Below are positions 23,860-36,474 of a stretch of DNA of 64,000 nt, piece after piece. Position 1 is the stretch's first letter. The number at the start of each line of letters is the position of its first letter. This DNA is from Viscum album (Eukaryota; Streptophyta; Magnoliopsida; Santalales; Viscaceae), in NCBI GenBank assembly GCA_963277665.1, contig OY728119.1, positions 312,500,206 through 312,564,205 of the forward strand. Direction: 5' to 3'. The notes beneath the pieces are model-generated. The model worked only from the letters and a program-made list of their open reading frames with translations. It did not search any database and was not told where the DNA came from. Position numbers and translations under genes: made by a program.

Positions 23860-24600
23860 GTCAATATTGGATAAATACAACCTCATAACTTGTAGTAACT
23901 TCCTGGAGTTGTTTAGACACCACCAGGTTATGTTACACCATGAATGGAAATCTTATGTGCTAGAATCCTCAATGCTTGATACACCCACTAAAGATGAGAG
24001 TGATGAGGACTTTATTGTCTATGAAAAACATTTGAGTGACATGGTCAACGTTCAATGTTTGATGCTGTAATCTATGTCTAGTGAACTCATGAAGTATCAT
24101 GAAAACATGAATGCATATAACATGATTGATAAACACTATGGTATTTAATAGGATAGAGATAGATAAAAACAATTTGATATCTCAAAGGAACTCTTTTAGA
24201 TAATGTTTGGATAGGGTTCCCCAGCTGGGCCTCATGTAGTTAATCTCATTGGCTATACTGATCACATATAGGTTCTAGGTTTTAAATTCCTTAAAGAAAT
24301 GGGCACTAATATCATTCTAGAATCACCCCTCATAGATTCTATATATTTTTTTTGAATTTTAATAGGAAAAACATTGAGAAGTTTCAGAAAGATATTATCA
24401 ATCTTCTTCTCTATATTGATAAGGATACTAAGGGAAAAATACTTTCTTCCTTATGGAGAACAAATGGAAAAAAAAATTTAAGATCTTTAATCCCAAAGCT
24501 TCTTCATGCCATTATAAGAAGAGAAAGATCAATGATAAAGAAAGGTAAGAAGATGTTGTATATTTTTCTTATGGAAGGATGAGCTACTGGAAGAAAACAA
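23860..24600 (+). pseudogene. Copia A gag remnant
   Basis: The frame beginning WSILDKYNLITCSNFLELF, then WKSYVLESS and YEKHLSDMVNVQCLML (about 23858-24067), follows the plant copia Gag pattern (LDxxKLTGxNFxDW ... YVLD ... W/Y-xxxDxxxxCLML). After a stop, PHVVNLIGY, VLGFKFLKEMGTNIILESL-like sequence (about 24228-24325) continues the same domain in other frames. A Lys-rich tail with KGKKMLYIF (about 24541-24570) stands where a zinc knuckle normally follows, but Cys residues are gone. Confidence 0.8.
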
Positions 24601-25079
24601 CACCCATCCAAAGAAGGAAGGGGTTGATTCAGATGCATTTTTTATTGATTGAAATTTATCTATTTCTAAAAATTGTGTATTAGATACAACTTATGATGCT
24701 CACATACTTATTCAAATATAATATGAAGTTGATTTAGAAATATTTAATTAGGGGAGTTAGATATTTTAGAATAAAAAAGATATAAACTTGATGTTATAAC
24801 AATTAGGGACTAACAACTTACATTGATGAAAATAATTATCTTGGTTTTGTAAGGTTGTTATTATGTTTCATCCATTATCAAATATATTATTTCTATATCT
24901 AGACTCGATAAAAATGGATTTATTTTAAAATTTAGAAATTAATGTTTCTTCTTTTATAAAGATAACATTTATTATGGTAAGGAACATTTAAATAACTAAA
25001 TTCATGTGTTAGATTATAAAAATCAAGTAATTAAAATTGATAATGAAACTACTTCACATGAATCATAACACACTCAATA

Positions 25080-25850
25080 ATGACATCACTTTAGAGGTCA
25101 TGTAAAATAAAACTACTTGAATAAATTATACCAAGATGGATATTTAGATTCTTTTGAACTAAAAATATTTGGTCTATATCATGCATGTTTACAAGGTAGA
25201 ATGTCTAAAACCCCATTTAGTTGAAAATGTGAAAGGTCCAAAGTGCTTCTTAAATTAGTTCATACAGATATGTGTGGACCATTTCCTATTGAGGAAAGGG
25301 GTGGGTAATCACACTTCATAGTTTTTTCTGATGATTTTATTAGATATTTATTTGTATAATTAATGTGGTTAAGTCATATTATTTCAATAAATTCAAGGAA
25401 TTCAAGAATGATGTTGAGAACCATATTGGTAAGAAGATTAAGAAACTGCACTCAGAACATGGTGGAGAATATCTTAATAAAGATTTCATTGATTAATTAT
25501 AAGATTTTTGGATACTACCTCAACTAAATCCTCTTTATATACATTAGTGGAATGGTGTAAGTGAAAGGAAAAACCACACCTTGTTGGACATTGTGAGATC
25601 AATGATGAGTAATACAAGTCTTCCATTATCCTTTTAGGGATATGCATTACAAACAAAATCCCAAATACTAAAACAAGTTCCAAATAATGTGAAAGTTGGT
25701 ATACCATACCATTTTTGGAATGGAAAGAAACCCATGTTTTCATAATTACATGTGTGGGGATGCGAAGCATTTTTTAAGGCCTATTTAGGTAAAAAAATTT
25801 CATATTGAGGAACAAAGTGTACCTTTATAGGATACCCAAATAAGCAAGGG
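25080..25850 (+). pseudogene. Copia A pre-integrase and integrase remnant
   Basis: Motifs in order: LYQDGYLDSFELK and CLQGRMSKTPFS (pre-integrase, about 25126-25222), LVHTDMCGPFPIEERGG (about 25255-25308), FSDDFIRY, then KLHSEHGGEYL-like sequence (about 25440-25475), WNGVSERKNHTLLD and VRSMMSNTSLPLSF (about 25549-25637), and HVWGCEAFF (about 25747-25775). These are the copia integrase core and its C-terminal neighbour. Several stops and frame changes break it. Confidence 0.9.
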
Positions 25851-26259
25851 GATATTACTTATATGACCCTTTAAAAAAAGTAATAATGGAAATACACACC
25901 ATATTACTTAAGAGGAAGCACATATCTAAAATATATTGTGGGATCGAGATAGAATTCTTTGAATTTGAGTCTCAAGGTACATAAAATTTGGCATTGAAAT
26001 AGATTCCAAAAATCTGCATGGAAGAAGAAACTATTCCAGAGACACAAGTACTGTCTAGGAGTGCAATATAGGTTAGTGAACCAGAATGATATGGTTTTCT
26101 ATTCACCAAGGGAAGTGACTTGTTATTAGTTTATAATAATAACCCTCTAACCTATAAGTAAAAAGTAAGTGTTATAGACGTTTTAATGTGGAAAGAAGCC
26201 ACGAATTCTGAAATGGATTCCTGATACCAAAACCAAGTTTGAATATTGGTAGATCATAT

Positions 26260-27010
26260 AGTGGATTTAAATAATATTGGTTACAAGTGGGTATTAAAAA
26301 TAAAATGGATATAAAAGGACAACCTGGTACCTATATGGCATGACTAGTTGAAAAAGGGTTTAAACAACGTCATGACATTGACTATGATGAAACGTTTTCA
26401 CTAGTGGCAATGTGAATCCATAAAAATTTTACCTTCCATTATGTCTTACCATGACTATGATATTTTTCAAATGGATTTAAAAATAGATATCCTTAATAGT
26501 AAAATTTATAAAGATGTCTGTATGACACAAATTGAAGGGTTTGTGACTCTAAATGATGAAAACAAGACATGAAAATTGCAAAAAATTCATTTATGGATTA
26601 TATAAAGCATCTCGATCATGGAAAATTTGTTTTGATAAATCCATTACAAGATTTGATTTAATAAATAATGATCGTTATCCATTTTTATAAAAACTTTTAG
26701 TGAGAGTGCATTCACTTTATCAATAATATATTTAGATGATATATTATGTATAGGAAATGAAATACCAGTATTATAGTCTATTAATACATGGTTGAATAAA
26801 TGATTCTCTATGAAGTACTTGGGTGAGGAAACATATATACTTGGGATTAGTATTCATCATGATAGATCCAATAGGTTGATTATCCTTAGTCAATGTATAT
26901 ACATTGACAAGATACTGAAGAGATTCAACATGGAACAATCTAAGCAGGATTATTTCCAGTGTCATAGGACATTCATCTTTATAAAGAAATCTGTCCTCCG
27001 AAATAAGAGT
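26260..27010 (+). pseudogene. Copia A reverse transcriptase remnant
   Basis: GYKWVLKIKW (about 26279-26310), SIMSYHDYDIFQMDLKIDIL (about 26437-26495), then IIYLDDILCIGNE (about 26723-26763), the copia YVDD box read here as YLDD with both aspartates. FSMKYLGEETYILGISIH and IYIDKILKRFNMEQSK (26801-26945) are uninterrupted and close to the family consensus. Stops elsewhere (for example in the YGLK segment) show it is dead. Confidence 0.9.
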
Positions 27011-27700
27011 AAATAAATATAATAGAAAGGATTATATACAAATTAGTGTTTGAGTAAATCATTTATGATATTCTATGTACTTGGATTGATTTCGCTTACA
27101 CATTAATTATAGTAAGAAGATATCAAGATGATCCAAGTGACCAGCATTGCATGGTAGTCAAGAGTATCCTAAAGTGTCTGAGGTTTTCTAAGGATATTTT
27201 CCTTGTTTATAGAGGATATGAGGAACTATTTATCATAGGATATGAAGATTATAGTTTCCAAACTGATCAAGATGACATGAAGTCACTAACCTGACACAAA
27301 TTCACTTTTAATAGAGGTGTTGTGAGATGGAAGAGCTCCAAAAAGGTTGTGATTATAGATTCTACCGTAGAGACTGAGTATATTTTGGATTCTAAGGAAG
27401 TTAAAGAATTAGTATGGATGTGAAACTTCATCAAAGAGCTTGACATGGTACCTATCAATAAAGATCACATCAAACTCTATTGTGATAATACTACAATAGT
27501 GGCTCTCGTAAAAGAGACAAGGTCATATCACCAGAAAAATAATATACATCAAAAGTATCATCTCTTGAAAGATTTTTCTCAGAGAGTTGAGGTTGTAGTG
27601 AAAAGTATTTCCATATAAAACAACATGATTGGACCCTTAACTGAAGCCTTAACTCAGTAGAAACATGATTATCATGTGAGATCTATTAGACTAAATGTTG
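27011..27700 (+). pseudogene. Copia A RNase H remnant
   Basis: KSSKKVVIIDSTVETEY-like sequence with WKSSK (about 27330-27385), LYCDNTTIVALVKETRS (about 27475-27525), the HQK..HIHQKYHLL segment (about 27529-27570), then GPLTEALTQ and KHDYHVRSI (about 27630-27690). This is the C-terminal copia RNase H, whose product removes template RNA. Frames shift at least twice. Confidence 0.85.
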
Positions 27701-27715
27701 TACCAAGTTAGATCT

Positions 27716-27731
27716 TGTACAAGTGGGAGTT
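27716..27731 (+). promoter_or_regulatory. Polypurine tract of copia A
   Basis: ACAAGTGGGAGTTT directly precedes TGTTGGAG of the right LTR and matches the AAGTGGGAG-type tract typical of plant copia elements. Confidence 0.75.
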
Positions 27732-29560
27732 TGTTGGAGTTTGTGTCCTAGGTACAACAATTTTTAATTTGATTACATGTATATTTGATGTATTATATAT
27801 TAATAAAACTTCTTATTACATATTATGCATTTTTATATATGACTCTAATGTAATAAGTTCCCAGAGTATATGTCATATTGATAAGGTCATAATAGTTCCC
27901 TGATATCGTGAGAAACTTGAAGTTTTTTGAAGATATTCTGGAATAATGTTAGCTGTTTGGGTAACATACTATGATGAGACACCTAGTATATATAATGTTT
28001 TGTGTGAGTACTCATAAGAATACATGGCATATTCTTAAGAAATTCTCACTTGGTAATCACTAAGATACAAGATTATGAGAATAGACATGTCGGAAGGAAT
28101 TCTACATGTTTTGGTGTCATCAGATATTCCTATCCATGAGAACGTGAATTGGTATTTAGTATTTAATATTATCATTAATGCATGTCATAAATCACAAACT
28201 TATATTTCCTAAAAAAACCATGATGAAATAAGTTCATGGAGAGGTAGGGTATGTTGGGAGCGTCATGATTGACATGTCATTAATGGATAAATAGAAGAAG
28301 GATTTGTCTCTTCCAATTTTATAGAAGTTGATATCTCAGACCATTGATTGGAATAAATTTATCAAATTAAATTCCATGGAAATAGTGTAATGACTTGTTT
28401 ATTTTAGATAGTCAAAGAAAGATGTATTAATCATATAGGTTGGGGACATTGATGTATAACTTTTCTAATGAGGTATTGAAACAAAGGAATTATATTACAG
28501 AGTGAGATTTTGTATGTGGTTGTTGGTATTATGAAATTAATTTTTTTTAGGTGAATCATCCCATTTCTAGAATGTAGTATTGGACTTTTGACAACCTAAT
28601 GTTAATGAGAAAGAATCCTAGAGGGTCAAACACTAACTGTTACCTGTGTTCTCGATTAAATTTTATTTTAGATCAGTCAATTGAAAAAATATTATTCTCA
28701 AGACTAAGGGATAATTTTATTCAAGTTTTATTGATAAAAAATATTTATTTATGAATAAAATATTTAAATAAAATATTTGATCGAGTGTTCAATAAATTCT
28801 AAAGATGTTTGAATAGATCAAGACTATGTCCCATGAAAAATATTAAATAAAAAAGATGGTAAAATAATATTTGTTATTACGAAAGTTGATGTGTACCAAA
28901 ATAATAATAATAATTATAATAATAATAATAATTATTATTATTATTATAATAATAATAATTATTATTAAAATATTATGTGTTGGGGGGTTTATTAAAGGTT
29001 ATTATGTTATTAAAGGGCTGACATGAAATTAAATAATTATTTTAATCTAAATCGTATCTCTATAAATAGAAGATTATTACTATTGTGAAGTGTGTACAAA
29101 AATCATTCAGTGAAATTGAAATAGATAATTGTTTAACACAAAAAATTCTCTCTTGAAACCACCTCCATCCCTCTAAAGAATGAGAAACACTAGAGATATT
29201 CCTTCAAGACTAAATGATGAGTAATCAACAAAAATAATGGAATAAAATTGATTCATCATGATAGCACCCAGAGATCAATTTGGGTTGTTTGGATATCAAA
29301 GGATCACATGTAGATCACTAGTAGAGGGATTTTATCCTTGGATCCTCATAGTGAAATAATGGGAATTAGAAATGGGTTTTTGTATGATCAAAATTCACAT
29401 CGAAGAAATATCTTATGCCCATGTATTTTTTCTTCTGATATTAAATAAAATAATTATAAATTTTATATAAAAGATCCTCACTCATGGTTTCAAGAAACTC
29501 AAATATTAAAATAAATTTTAATATATCACCTACCACAGTATCGCCTGCTTCCACTGCACC
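27732..29560 (+). repeat. 3' LTR of copia A
   Basis: It starts TGTTGGAGTTTG. A TATA box, CTATAAATAGA, is at about 29052-29063. The end at 29560 is set by the CAAAA duplication; the final bases CC in place of CA make the exact end uncertain. Confidence 0.75.
28898..28968. repeat. AAT/ATT microsatellite, alternating blocks
   Basis: About 70 bp made of AAT runs followed by ATT runs, twice over. Adjacent blocks are reverse complements and could fold into AT-only hairpins. The left LTR has only a short AAT run at about 20774-20793, so the array grew after insertion or shrank in the left copy. Confidence 0.85.
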
Positions 29561-29751
29561 CAAAACCAATAATTGACACTTATAACCCTTTGAGACATAG
29601 TCTAAAGGAAATAAAATTTACCCAAAGTGATAAAGAACACTTATTCTAAGTACGCAAGGCCCAATTTCATCTCATCATTTTCCCTAAGGTTCTCTTGGCC
29701 CCTAACCATCTAACTAAAACCCCATGCAGTATATAGGTATGCTTGCTCTAT
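29561..29751. other. 191-bp spacer between copia A and copia B
   Basis: C-rich sequence resembling 19340-19597 and 38472 onward. It starts with the CAAAA duplication of copia A and ends TCTAT, the probable duplication of copia B. No gene is seen. Confidence 0.5.
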
Positions 29752-31795
29752 TGCAGCTGGTCTCCTAGAACCAAATTTTTGTACTTTAGATTAAATGTAT
29801 AATCAAAATAGGTGAATATTAATTAAATATATTATTATATATTGTTCATTATTTTTCATGATTTTTAAGTAATAATGTAATAAAGTATGTTCCACATTTA
29901 AAATTTCATATTAGTTTCCCATTATGATGTGAACTTTGAAATTCCATGACGATATTATTAAATATTATTCTGTGGTCAGATAACATTCTATGATGGCACA
30001 TATAGTATGTTGACTATCAGAAATGTGTACTCATAATTGGATGGGTATTTATCTCTTGAAGTTCACACTTGGTAATCTATAAGATAGAAGATTATGTGAA
30101 CATACCTGCATGTGGGAAATCCACATGTTTACATGTCATTGGATATTTATATCTATGAGCCTGTGTGATGATCCTTATACTTTAATATCATTATTACTTC
30201 ATTTTATGACTCACACATCTTGATGTATTATTATAAACAGTGAAAACATATGTTCATGATAAATTTGGGTACATTGGTTTTCTCACGAATGATGTGTTAT
30301 TAATGAATAATTCATAGAAGGATTTGTATCTTCTATATTTATTGAAGATGAAATAAAGAACCTTTGATTGAAATGGAACCGTCACATTAAATTTCATGGC
30401 CACAATGTAAATATGAGTTTATTTCAGATATTTAGAGAAGGTCATATCAAACATATAGGATGATGATATGAGTGTGAAACATTCTTGATGAGATATTATA
30501 ATAAAGGTATTATATTACATAGTGAGTGTTTATTTGTGGTTGTTATCATTGCGATATATCTTCTTCCTCTATGGATTCCATGAACTGTTAATAGAAAATA
30601 ATCTTGGTCTTTAGGAAAGATCAAATAATTCTACTAAGGAAGAGGCCAAGAGGGTCACACACAAAGTGTTTTATTTGATCTTAGTTAAAAACTATTTAAA
30701 TTTAAAAATTCGAATAAATATTATTCTCTAGACTGAGAATTAATATTTATTCAGTTTTTATTAATTAATAAAAATTATTAAATATATATTATTCATAGGG
30801 TATTTATTTAATTACATGAATATATAATATTTATTTATCTATTATTCTTTTAATGATAATAGATAATTTATTTTGTTACCATAATATTAAAAAAATATTT
30901 ATTCTACAAATTTAGATTTGAATATTTATTTATTTAGTGAATTAATAATATTTATTTAAATATTTATCCAAGAATTCAATAAATTTTAAGGAGTATGAGT
31001 GGGCCAGATTTTGTCCAATGATAAATAGTTATTTTCAAAACTGTAAAATAAATATTTTTTGTTGCATGAGTTTTCACACTTCATAAGTAAAATGATAATA
31101 ATAGTAATAATAATAATAATAACAATAACAACAACAACAACAAAAACAACAACAATAATAATATTTACATGGAATGAGGTTTATTGGGGACTAATTCACA
31201 GTTGAAGGGATTTGGGGAATTAATTGGAATTAAACCATAACCCTATGTCTATTTATAGGATTCCATGTCAAACAAACAAAGGTTAATCATTGCACACAAA
31301 AATTTACTCGCAAGATCTCCCTCCTCCTCTATTCCTCTAAGAAAGAAAGAAGAACACTATAAATTCATTTAATCCTAAAGTAATATAAAGAAATAAAATA
31401 TAACATCACAAGATGATCAATCAGTAGAACCAACACCTAAAATTTCATCGGTGTTATTCAAAGATTAAAGGAGAACATGTAAATCATGGCTACATGGGCT
31501 CTTCTTTGGGTCCTCGCTACTCAGTAACGATACACCGATTAGGTAAGAACGATCAACACCATCAATTAAGAAATATCTCAAGATTGGGGTATTCTTTTTT
31601 TTTTCTAGGATTTTAAATTAATTATAAATTAACATGAAAAGATCTTCTCTCTTGGTTCCAACAGAAAAATCATCAATATTTTTCAATTTTTTGTTATTGT
31701 TGTTATTGACATTCACTTCATGTACATTGAAAATGATCCATTGAATCCAAATAAACTGAGTTGGATAGCTTAAAGAGTTTTTACCCTAGGGAAAA
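29752..31795 (+). repeat. 5' LTR of copia B
   Basis: Aligns with 36475 onward through CTCCTAGAACCAA, TTTTGTACTTTAGAT, ATTCAATAAATTTTAAGG and the shared end segment GTACATT...GTTGGATA (to about 31766). The remaining 30 bp to a weak TGGTATATTTAT primer-like site (about 31797) do not align, so the end is approximate. An AAT/AAC microsatellite lies at 31093-31163. Confidence 0.65.
31093..31163. repeat. AAT/AAC compound microsatellite
   Basis: About 70 bp of AAT repeats passing into AAC repeats and back, inside the left LTR of copia B. The right LTR has only a short AAT-like run at about 37827-37847. Confidence 0.8.
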
Positions 31796-32609
31796 TGGTA
31801 TATTTATTATACACTCAATAAAAAACTACTTGTTAAATCTCATGATCATGATGTGTTTTATTAATTTCATTTATGTCTGATGCATGGTTTATTTTATGGA
31901 TAAAGACCAAGATCACATAAATAAATAAACTAATATAAAAAAAATGAATTAAAATATATTAATTATGAATAAATATTCTATCAAGCAAATGGTTAATCAC
32001 TTAAGTAAAATCCACTTAATATTATCAATTCACATAAATGGATAAAATAAGAAATTTTATGCATATTAACTAAAACCCCTCAAATAAATATGAATTCATT
32101 AATCCTTCCATTATCTAAGTTAATATGCACCCATAGTTAAAATATCAGTTCATGCCTTTGTGAAGGTCAATTTTTATTTTAAAAAAATGTAAAAAAGTTG
32201 GAAGGTCTACTTAAACATAATTTTATTTTATTTAATTAAATTCACTTGTTCAATAAAAATTTAGAGGCAAGTGATTAGGAAATATGAGTTTAGATTTTTG
32301 GATTAGGGAGTCCACTCAACAGAACAAGGAACTGCAAGCCCATAGTTATCAAGATCGCCTACCTAAAGAACATATCATAATTTTCATGGCTTTTATCTGG
32401 ATTATAAGAAGGTAAATATAGATCCTTAACACTATAGTGTCCAAGTGATTGCACATTCCAATTTTAATAACGGTGGCCTTGGAGACTTGATAAAATAGTG
32501 GCTGACTTAATAAATATAAAATTATTATGTATCAAATAATTTTTAATCAATTAAAGAACTAATAATACACTCTCTTATTGTTATAGAATAATGAAACATT
32601 TTTTAACCA
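31796..32609 (+). other. Leader of copia B, no gene seen
   Basis: AT-rich stretch between LTR and gag. It includes a segment ATTAGGGAGTCCACTCAAC ... GAACAAGG (about 32303-32330) that matches the leader of copia A at about 23534-23563, supporting common family membership. No protein motif is present. Confidence 0.5.
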
Positions 32610-33480
32610 CATTATCCCTATGATCAATTCAAGATGAAGGACATTTTAAAATTGGATGTAAATTATTATAATGATTCTAATGACTTTAGGTTGTTCTACA
32701 CCATGAATAAAAGTCTTACATACTAGAATCCTCAATCCCTGATCTAAATTCTAATGAGGTGAGTGATGAGGTGTTCACTATCTATGAAAAACACTTGAAT
32801 GATGTAATAAATATTTAGTTTTTTATGTTTTCACCCTTGTATACAGAAATCTTAAAGTTGCATGAGAACATAGATTAATTTTTAATACTCCATCATCTCA
32901 GTGATATTTATCTGGAGAGAGCAAAAAATGAATGGTTTAAGGCTTCTAAGGTTCTATCCATGATAAAACTTAGAGAACATGTTCCTATTGGTTTCATTGG
33001 ATAAATTGAACTTCTATAGGTTCTAAGGTTTAAGATTCATATAGAACTACACAAAAATATTATACTTTCATCACTCTCTCAAATATTATCTAGATTTGTT
33101 GTAAATTTTAACATGAACAACATTAATAAGTATCTCCTTGATCTTCACACTCTACTTTTCTATGTTGAAAAAATATGTAGAAAGAAAATATTTATGTTTT
33201 TACTATGAATTAATAGGAAAACTGGGAGAACATCTCCAAGACTTTATATAATTATAAAGTTTCTTCCAAACACCCTTACATGAAAGGAGGATTTAGGAAA
33301 AATCAAGATAACAAGATGTTATTTGTTTTTTCATATGGGAAGAAGAGCCACTATAAAAAAAACAACACCGAGATAAATAAGATATGGGAAGATTCAGATG
33401 AATTTTTTATTAAGTATAATCAATATATTTATAAAAATTGGGTAATATATAGAGATTTTTTTACTCAAATATGTATTAAA
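32610..33480 (+). pseudogene. Copia B gag remnant
   Basis: Alignable with copia A gag: QFKMKDILKLDV, then SLTY followed by NPQS, YEKHLNDV (about 32620-32815) and LHENI/LHHLS-type sequence. Later KGGFRKNQDNKMLFVFSYGK with KKSHYKKNN (33280-33368) is a decayed nucleocapsid knuckle: the His and Lys-rich spacing remain but the Cys residues read as Ser, Tyr and Asn. Open for 74 codons only. Confidence 0.7.
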
Positions 33481-33829
33481 ATACATGATCCATATATATT
33501 TTAAAATATTTCCTAAGGTGAGGTAGATCTGAAAGAAACTAATAAATATAGACTTACTACATTGACTATTGGGGAATACCACCTCAAGTTGATGACTGGA
33601 TCTATCTTGGTTTTTAAAATTTTATATTATATGGATTCATTCACCAAAAACATGATTTATATGTCCAAATTTGATACAGATGGATTTTTTTTCAAATTTG
33701 GAAATAAGGGTTTCCTTTTCCACAAATGAATCATTTTAAATAGAAAGGAATGTTTAAATAATGATATTTAAATGTTGTATTACATGAACCAACTAATGAA
33801 AACTGATAATTAAAATAGATCACTTGACT

Positions 33830-34560
33830 TATACCAAACCCAAATTTGGTATCACTGACTAGATCATGTAAATAAAAAACATTTGACTTGATTATTCCAA
33901 GATTGATATTTAGATTTATTTAATCTAAAACCACATAGTTCTTGTTGTGAATATTTACAAGGGAAAATAATCAAAGAACCATTTAGTAGAAAAGGTTAAA
34001 GGGACAAAGATATTTTTGAGTTAGTTTATGTGGATGTGTGTGGAAAATTTCCAATTGAAGTCTGGGGTGGGTACACATACTTCATAAATCTTACTGATGA
34101 ATTTATTAGATATAGATATGACTATTTTATAAGGTATAAGTCATATTCTTCTGAAATATTCAGAGAATATAAGAATGAAGTTGAGAACCATCTTGGTAAT
34201 AAGATTAAGAAAATATACTTAGAACATGGTGGAGAATATATTAATCAAGAATTCATTAATTATTTATGAGAGTTTAGTATTTTATCTCAACTCATACCTT
34301 CTCATACACCATAATGGAATAGTGTAATTGAAATGAAAAACTACACCCCCTTAGACATGGTGAGATTAATGATGAGTAATGAAGTCCTTCCATCATTTTT
34401 TTAGGATACTCATTATATATAATTAAACAATTCTAAACCAAGAGCCAACTAAAGCATAAACTGATATTTTATATAAATTTAGTGTGGAAAAAACCCATAC
34501 TATCAATTTTTTGAGTGCGGGGTTGAAAATATTTTGTTAATGGTGTTTATAGAAAAACAA
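33830..34560 (+). pseudogene. Copia B integrase remnant
   Basis: A 79-codon open stretch (34030-34269) reads MDVCGKFPIEVWGGYTYF, LTDEFIRYRYDYFIRYKS, then KNEVENHLGNKIKK and LEHGGEYINQEFINYL. This is the core integrase fold segment between the two catalytic acidic positions (family: SDVCGPM ... TDDFSRYGYVYLM ... LRSDRGGEYL). The Ser-Asp-Arg of the second box reads Leu-Glu-His, so a catalytic Asp has been lost. It then continues as WNSVIEMKNYT (about 34315-34348) in another frame. Confidence 0.85.
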
Positions 34561-34934
34561 TTTAGACTCCAAGATACTAAGAGTATAATTATAGGTTAAC
34601 CTTTGGGAGATAGATGATATTACCTATAAGATACTTTAGAAAAGAAATTTGTGTTAAAAAAATACCATATTTATTAAAAGGGATCATTACTAAAAATTGA
34701 TAGTGGAAGTGATATTGAATTTGATGAAGTATAGGCTTAAGACACCAAAGAGTTAAAAAAGGAACAGATTCCACAAATCTATGTGGAAGAGGAAGCTTTA
34801 GAGACACAATTATTGAGTAGGATTATAAGATAGGTTAGATAGTCATTAAGGAAGATGACTCATTATTAGTTGATAATAATGGTAATGTAACCTCAAAGGA
34901 AGAAATAAGTACCAAAAAATATACTCAAAGGAAT

Positions 34935-35650
34935 GAATCCTTGAATTTTGAAATGGATCCCATGCACCAAAACCATGTTTGGGTTTTGGTAGATCCTCTA
35001 GTCGATGTAATTCATGTTAGTTGCAAATGGGAATTCAAGAAGAAACTAGACATGAATGATCAATTTAGAATCTATAAGGATATAATGGTTGTAAAAGGGT
35101 TTAAATATCCTCAAAGCATAGACTATAAAGAAATATTTTCACTTGTTTATATATGTAAATCTTTCTAAATTCTACTTAACATAGGATATTACCATGACTA
35201 TGAGATTTGGAAGATGGATTTCAAAATAGAGTTCCTTAATTTGAACCTTCAAGAAAATGTATATACGGCACAACTGGAATGATTTTTGACTCCAAAGGTT
35301 TCCAATAAGGTATCAAAGTCATATCTATCTATTTATGGATTAAACCAAGAATCCACATAATATAATATTTTATTTGATTAACCCATAAAGAAATTTAGTT
35401 TCATAAAGAATGAATGTGAGCCTTGTGTCTATATGTAGTTTATTGGGAGTATGATTTTTTTTCTAATAGTTTATGTTGATGAAATAATACTTATTTTTAA
35501 TGAAATTACATCCATACAACATGTTAATGTTTTTTAGACACTTTATTCTCTAGTAAGGACATAGGTGAAGTAGCATATATTCTCCAGATCAAGATCCATC
35601 CTGATAGATCCAAAATGATTCATGGAAAAATTTAAAGTGCAGTCATTGAA
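34935..35650 (+). pseudogene. Copia B reverse transcriptase remnant, YVDD changed to YVDE
   Basis: MNFEMDPMHQNHVWVLVD ... CKWEFKKKLDMNDQFRIYK ... VVKGFKYPQSIDYKEIFS (34941-35150) is the N-terminal copia reverse transcriptase, open for 75 codons. YHDYEIWKMDFKIEFLNL-like sequence follows at about 35188-35245. The catalytic box reads IVYVDEIILIFNE (35467-35505): the second aspartate is Glu (GAT to GAA), which would be expected to cripple metal binding. DIGEVAYILQIKI-like sequence follows (about 35560-35600). Confidence 0.85.
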
Positions 35651-35689
35651 ATGATAATGAAGAGATTTAATGTGGATTAATACAAGATA

Positions 35690-36450
35690 GGTTTTTTTCC
35701 AGTGTCACATGAAATTTATAATCCCAAGAAAATGTGTTCTCAGAATCTTGAGGAACAAGATAAGATGACAAGGATTCCATACTTGTTAATGATTGGGTTA
35801 GTTATGTATGCTATACTATGTATAAGGATAAATATCATCGATGTATTAAGTATGATAGGAAGATATCAATATGATCTTGGTGACCTTGATTTGATGTCAG
35901 TCAAGATTATCCGTATGTTTCTAAGGCATACTATTGATATGTTCATAGTCTTTGGAAAATACGAGGAACCATTCATTAGTTGATATTCACATAATATTTT
36001 CCAAATAGATCAAGATGATATAAAATCATAGTCAAGATACATATTCACTCTGAATAGTGGTGATATGAGCTGGAAGATCTAAAAGTAATATGTGGTTTTT
36101 GATTCTAAAATTAAGCCTTTGTATATTATAATAAATGAGGAAAGTAAATATATTTTTTGGATTCAAAACTTATTCTAATAGCACGACGTGATTCCAAGAA
36201 GTAAATAACCTATCACACTCAATTTTGATAATATCCCAATAGTGGATCTTGTAGAGGATCCAAGGCCAAATCAGTGGAAAAAGTGAATAGTTTAGAAATA
36301 TAATCTCTTGAGGTATCTTTCTACAGAAGGTGAAATCACTGTGATAAGAGTTTCCATGTAATAAAACATATATTACCCCTTATATAAAGCCTTAACTCAT
36401 TAGAAACATGACCAACATGTTAAATATAACTTACTAAAAGTTTTTAGTAG
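35690..36450 (+). pseudogene. Copia B connection and RNase H remnant
   Basis: A 93-codon open stretch (35702-35983) carries QNLEEQDKMTRIPYLLMIG, VMYAILCIRINIIDVLSM and RYQYDLGDLDLMSVKII, the copia segment between reverse transcriptase and RNase H (family: ERDRMSKIPYASAIGSIMYAMLCTRPD). RNase H pieces follow in broken frames, including SWKI (about 36068) and the HYHTQF-D.IPIVDLVEDPRP region (about 36205-36270). Confidence 0.8.
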
Positions 36451-36457
36451 TTAACTC

Positions 36458-36474
36458 TTGTCCAAGAGGGAGTT
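36458..36474 (+). promoter_or_regulatory. Polypurine tract of copia B
   Basis: CCAAGAGGGAGTT directly precedes TGTTGGAG of the right LTR, matching the copia A tract. Confidence 0.7.

Larger units (their letters stand above)
19598..29560 (+). mobile_element. Decayed Ty1/copia retrotransposon A
   Basis: LTRs of about 1.8 kb (19598-about 21380 and 27732-29560) flank a copia-ordered internal region: gag, integrase, reverse transcriptase, RNase H. CAAAA occurs directly before the left LTR (19593-19597) and after the right one (29561-29565), a perfect 5-bp match. All coding parts are broken by stops, many explicable by C-to-T or G-to-A change (for example Trp to TAG in the integrase FWGYA motif). 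The LTRs are strongly diverged with indels, so the insertion is old. Confidence 0.85.

Noticed and set aside
28898..28968. Regular short repeats that could suggest a CRISPR-like or satellite array
   Set aside because: They are AAT/ATT trinucleotide runs in a plant LTR without unique spacers, so a plain microsatellite.
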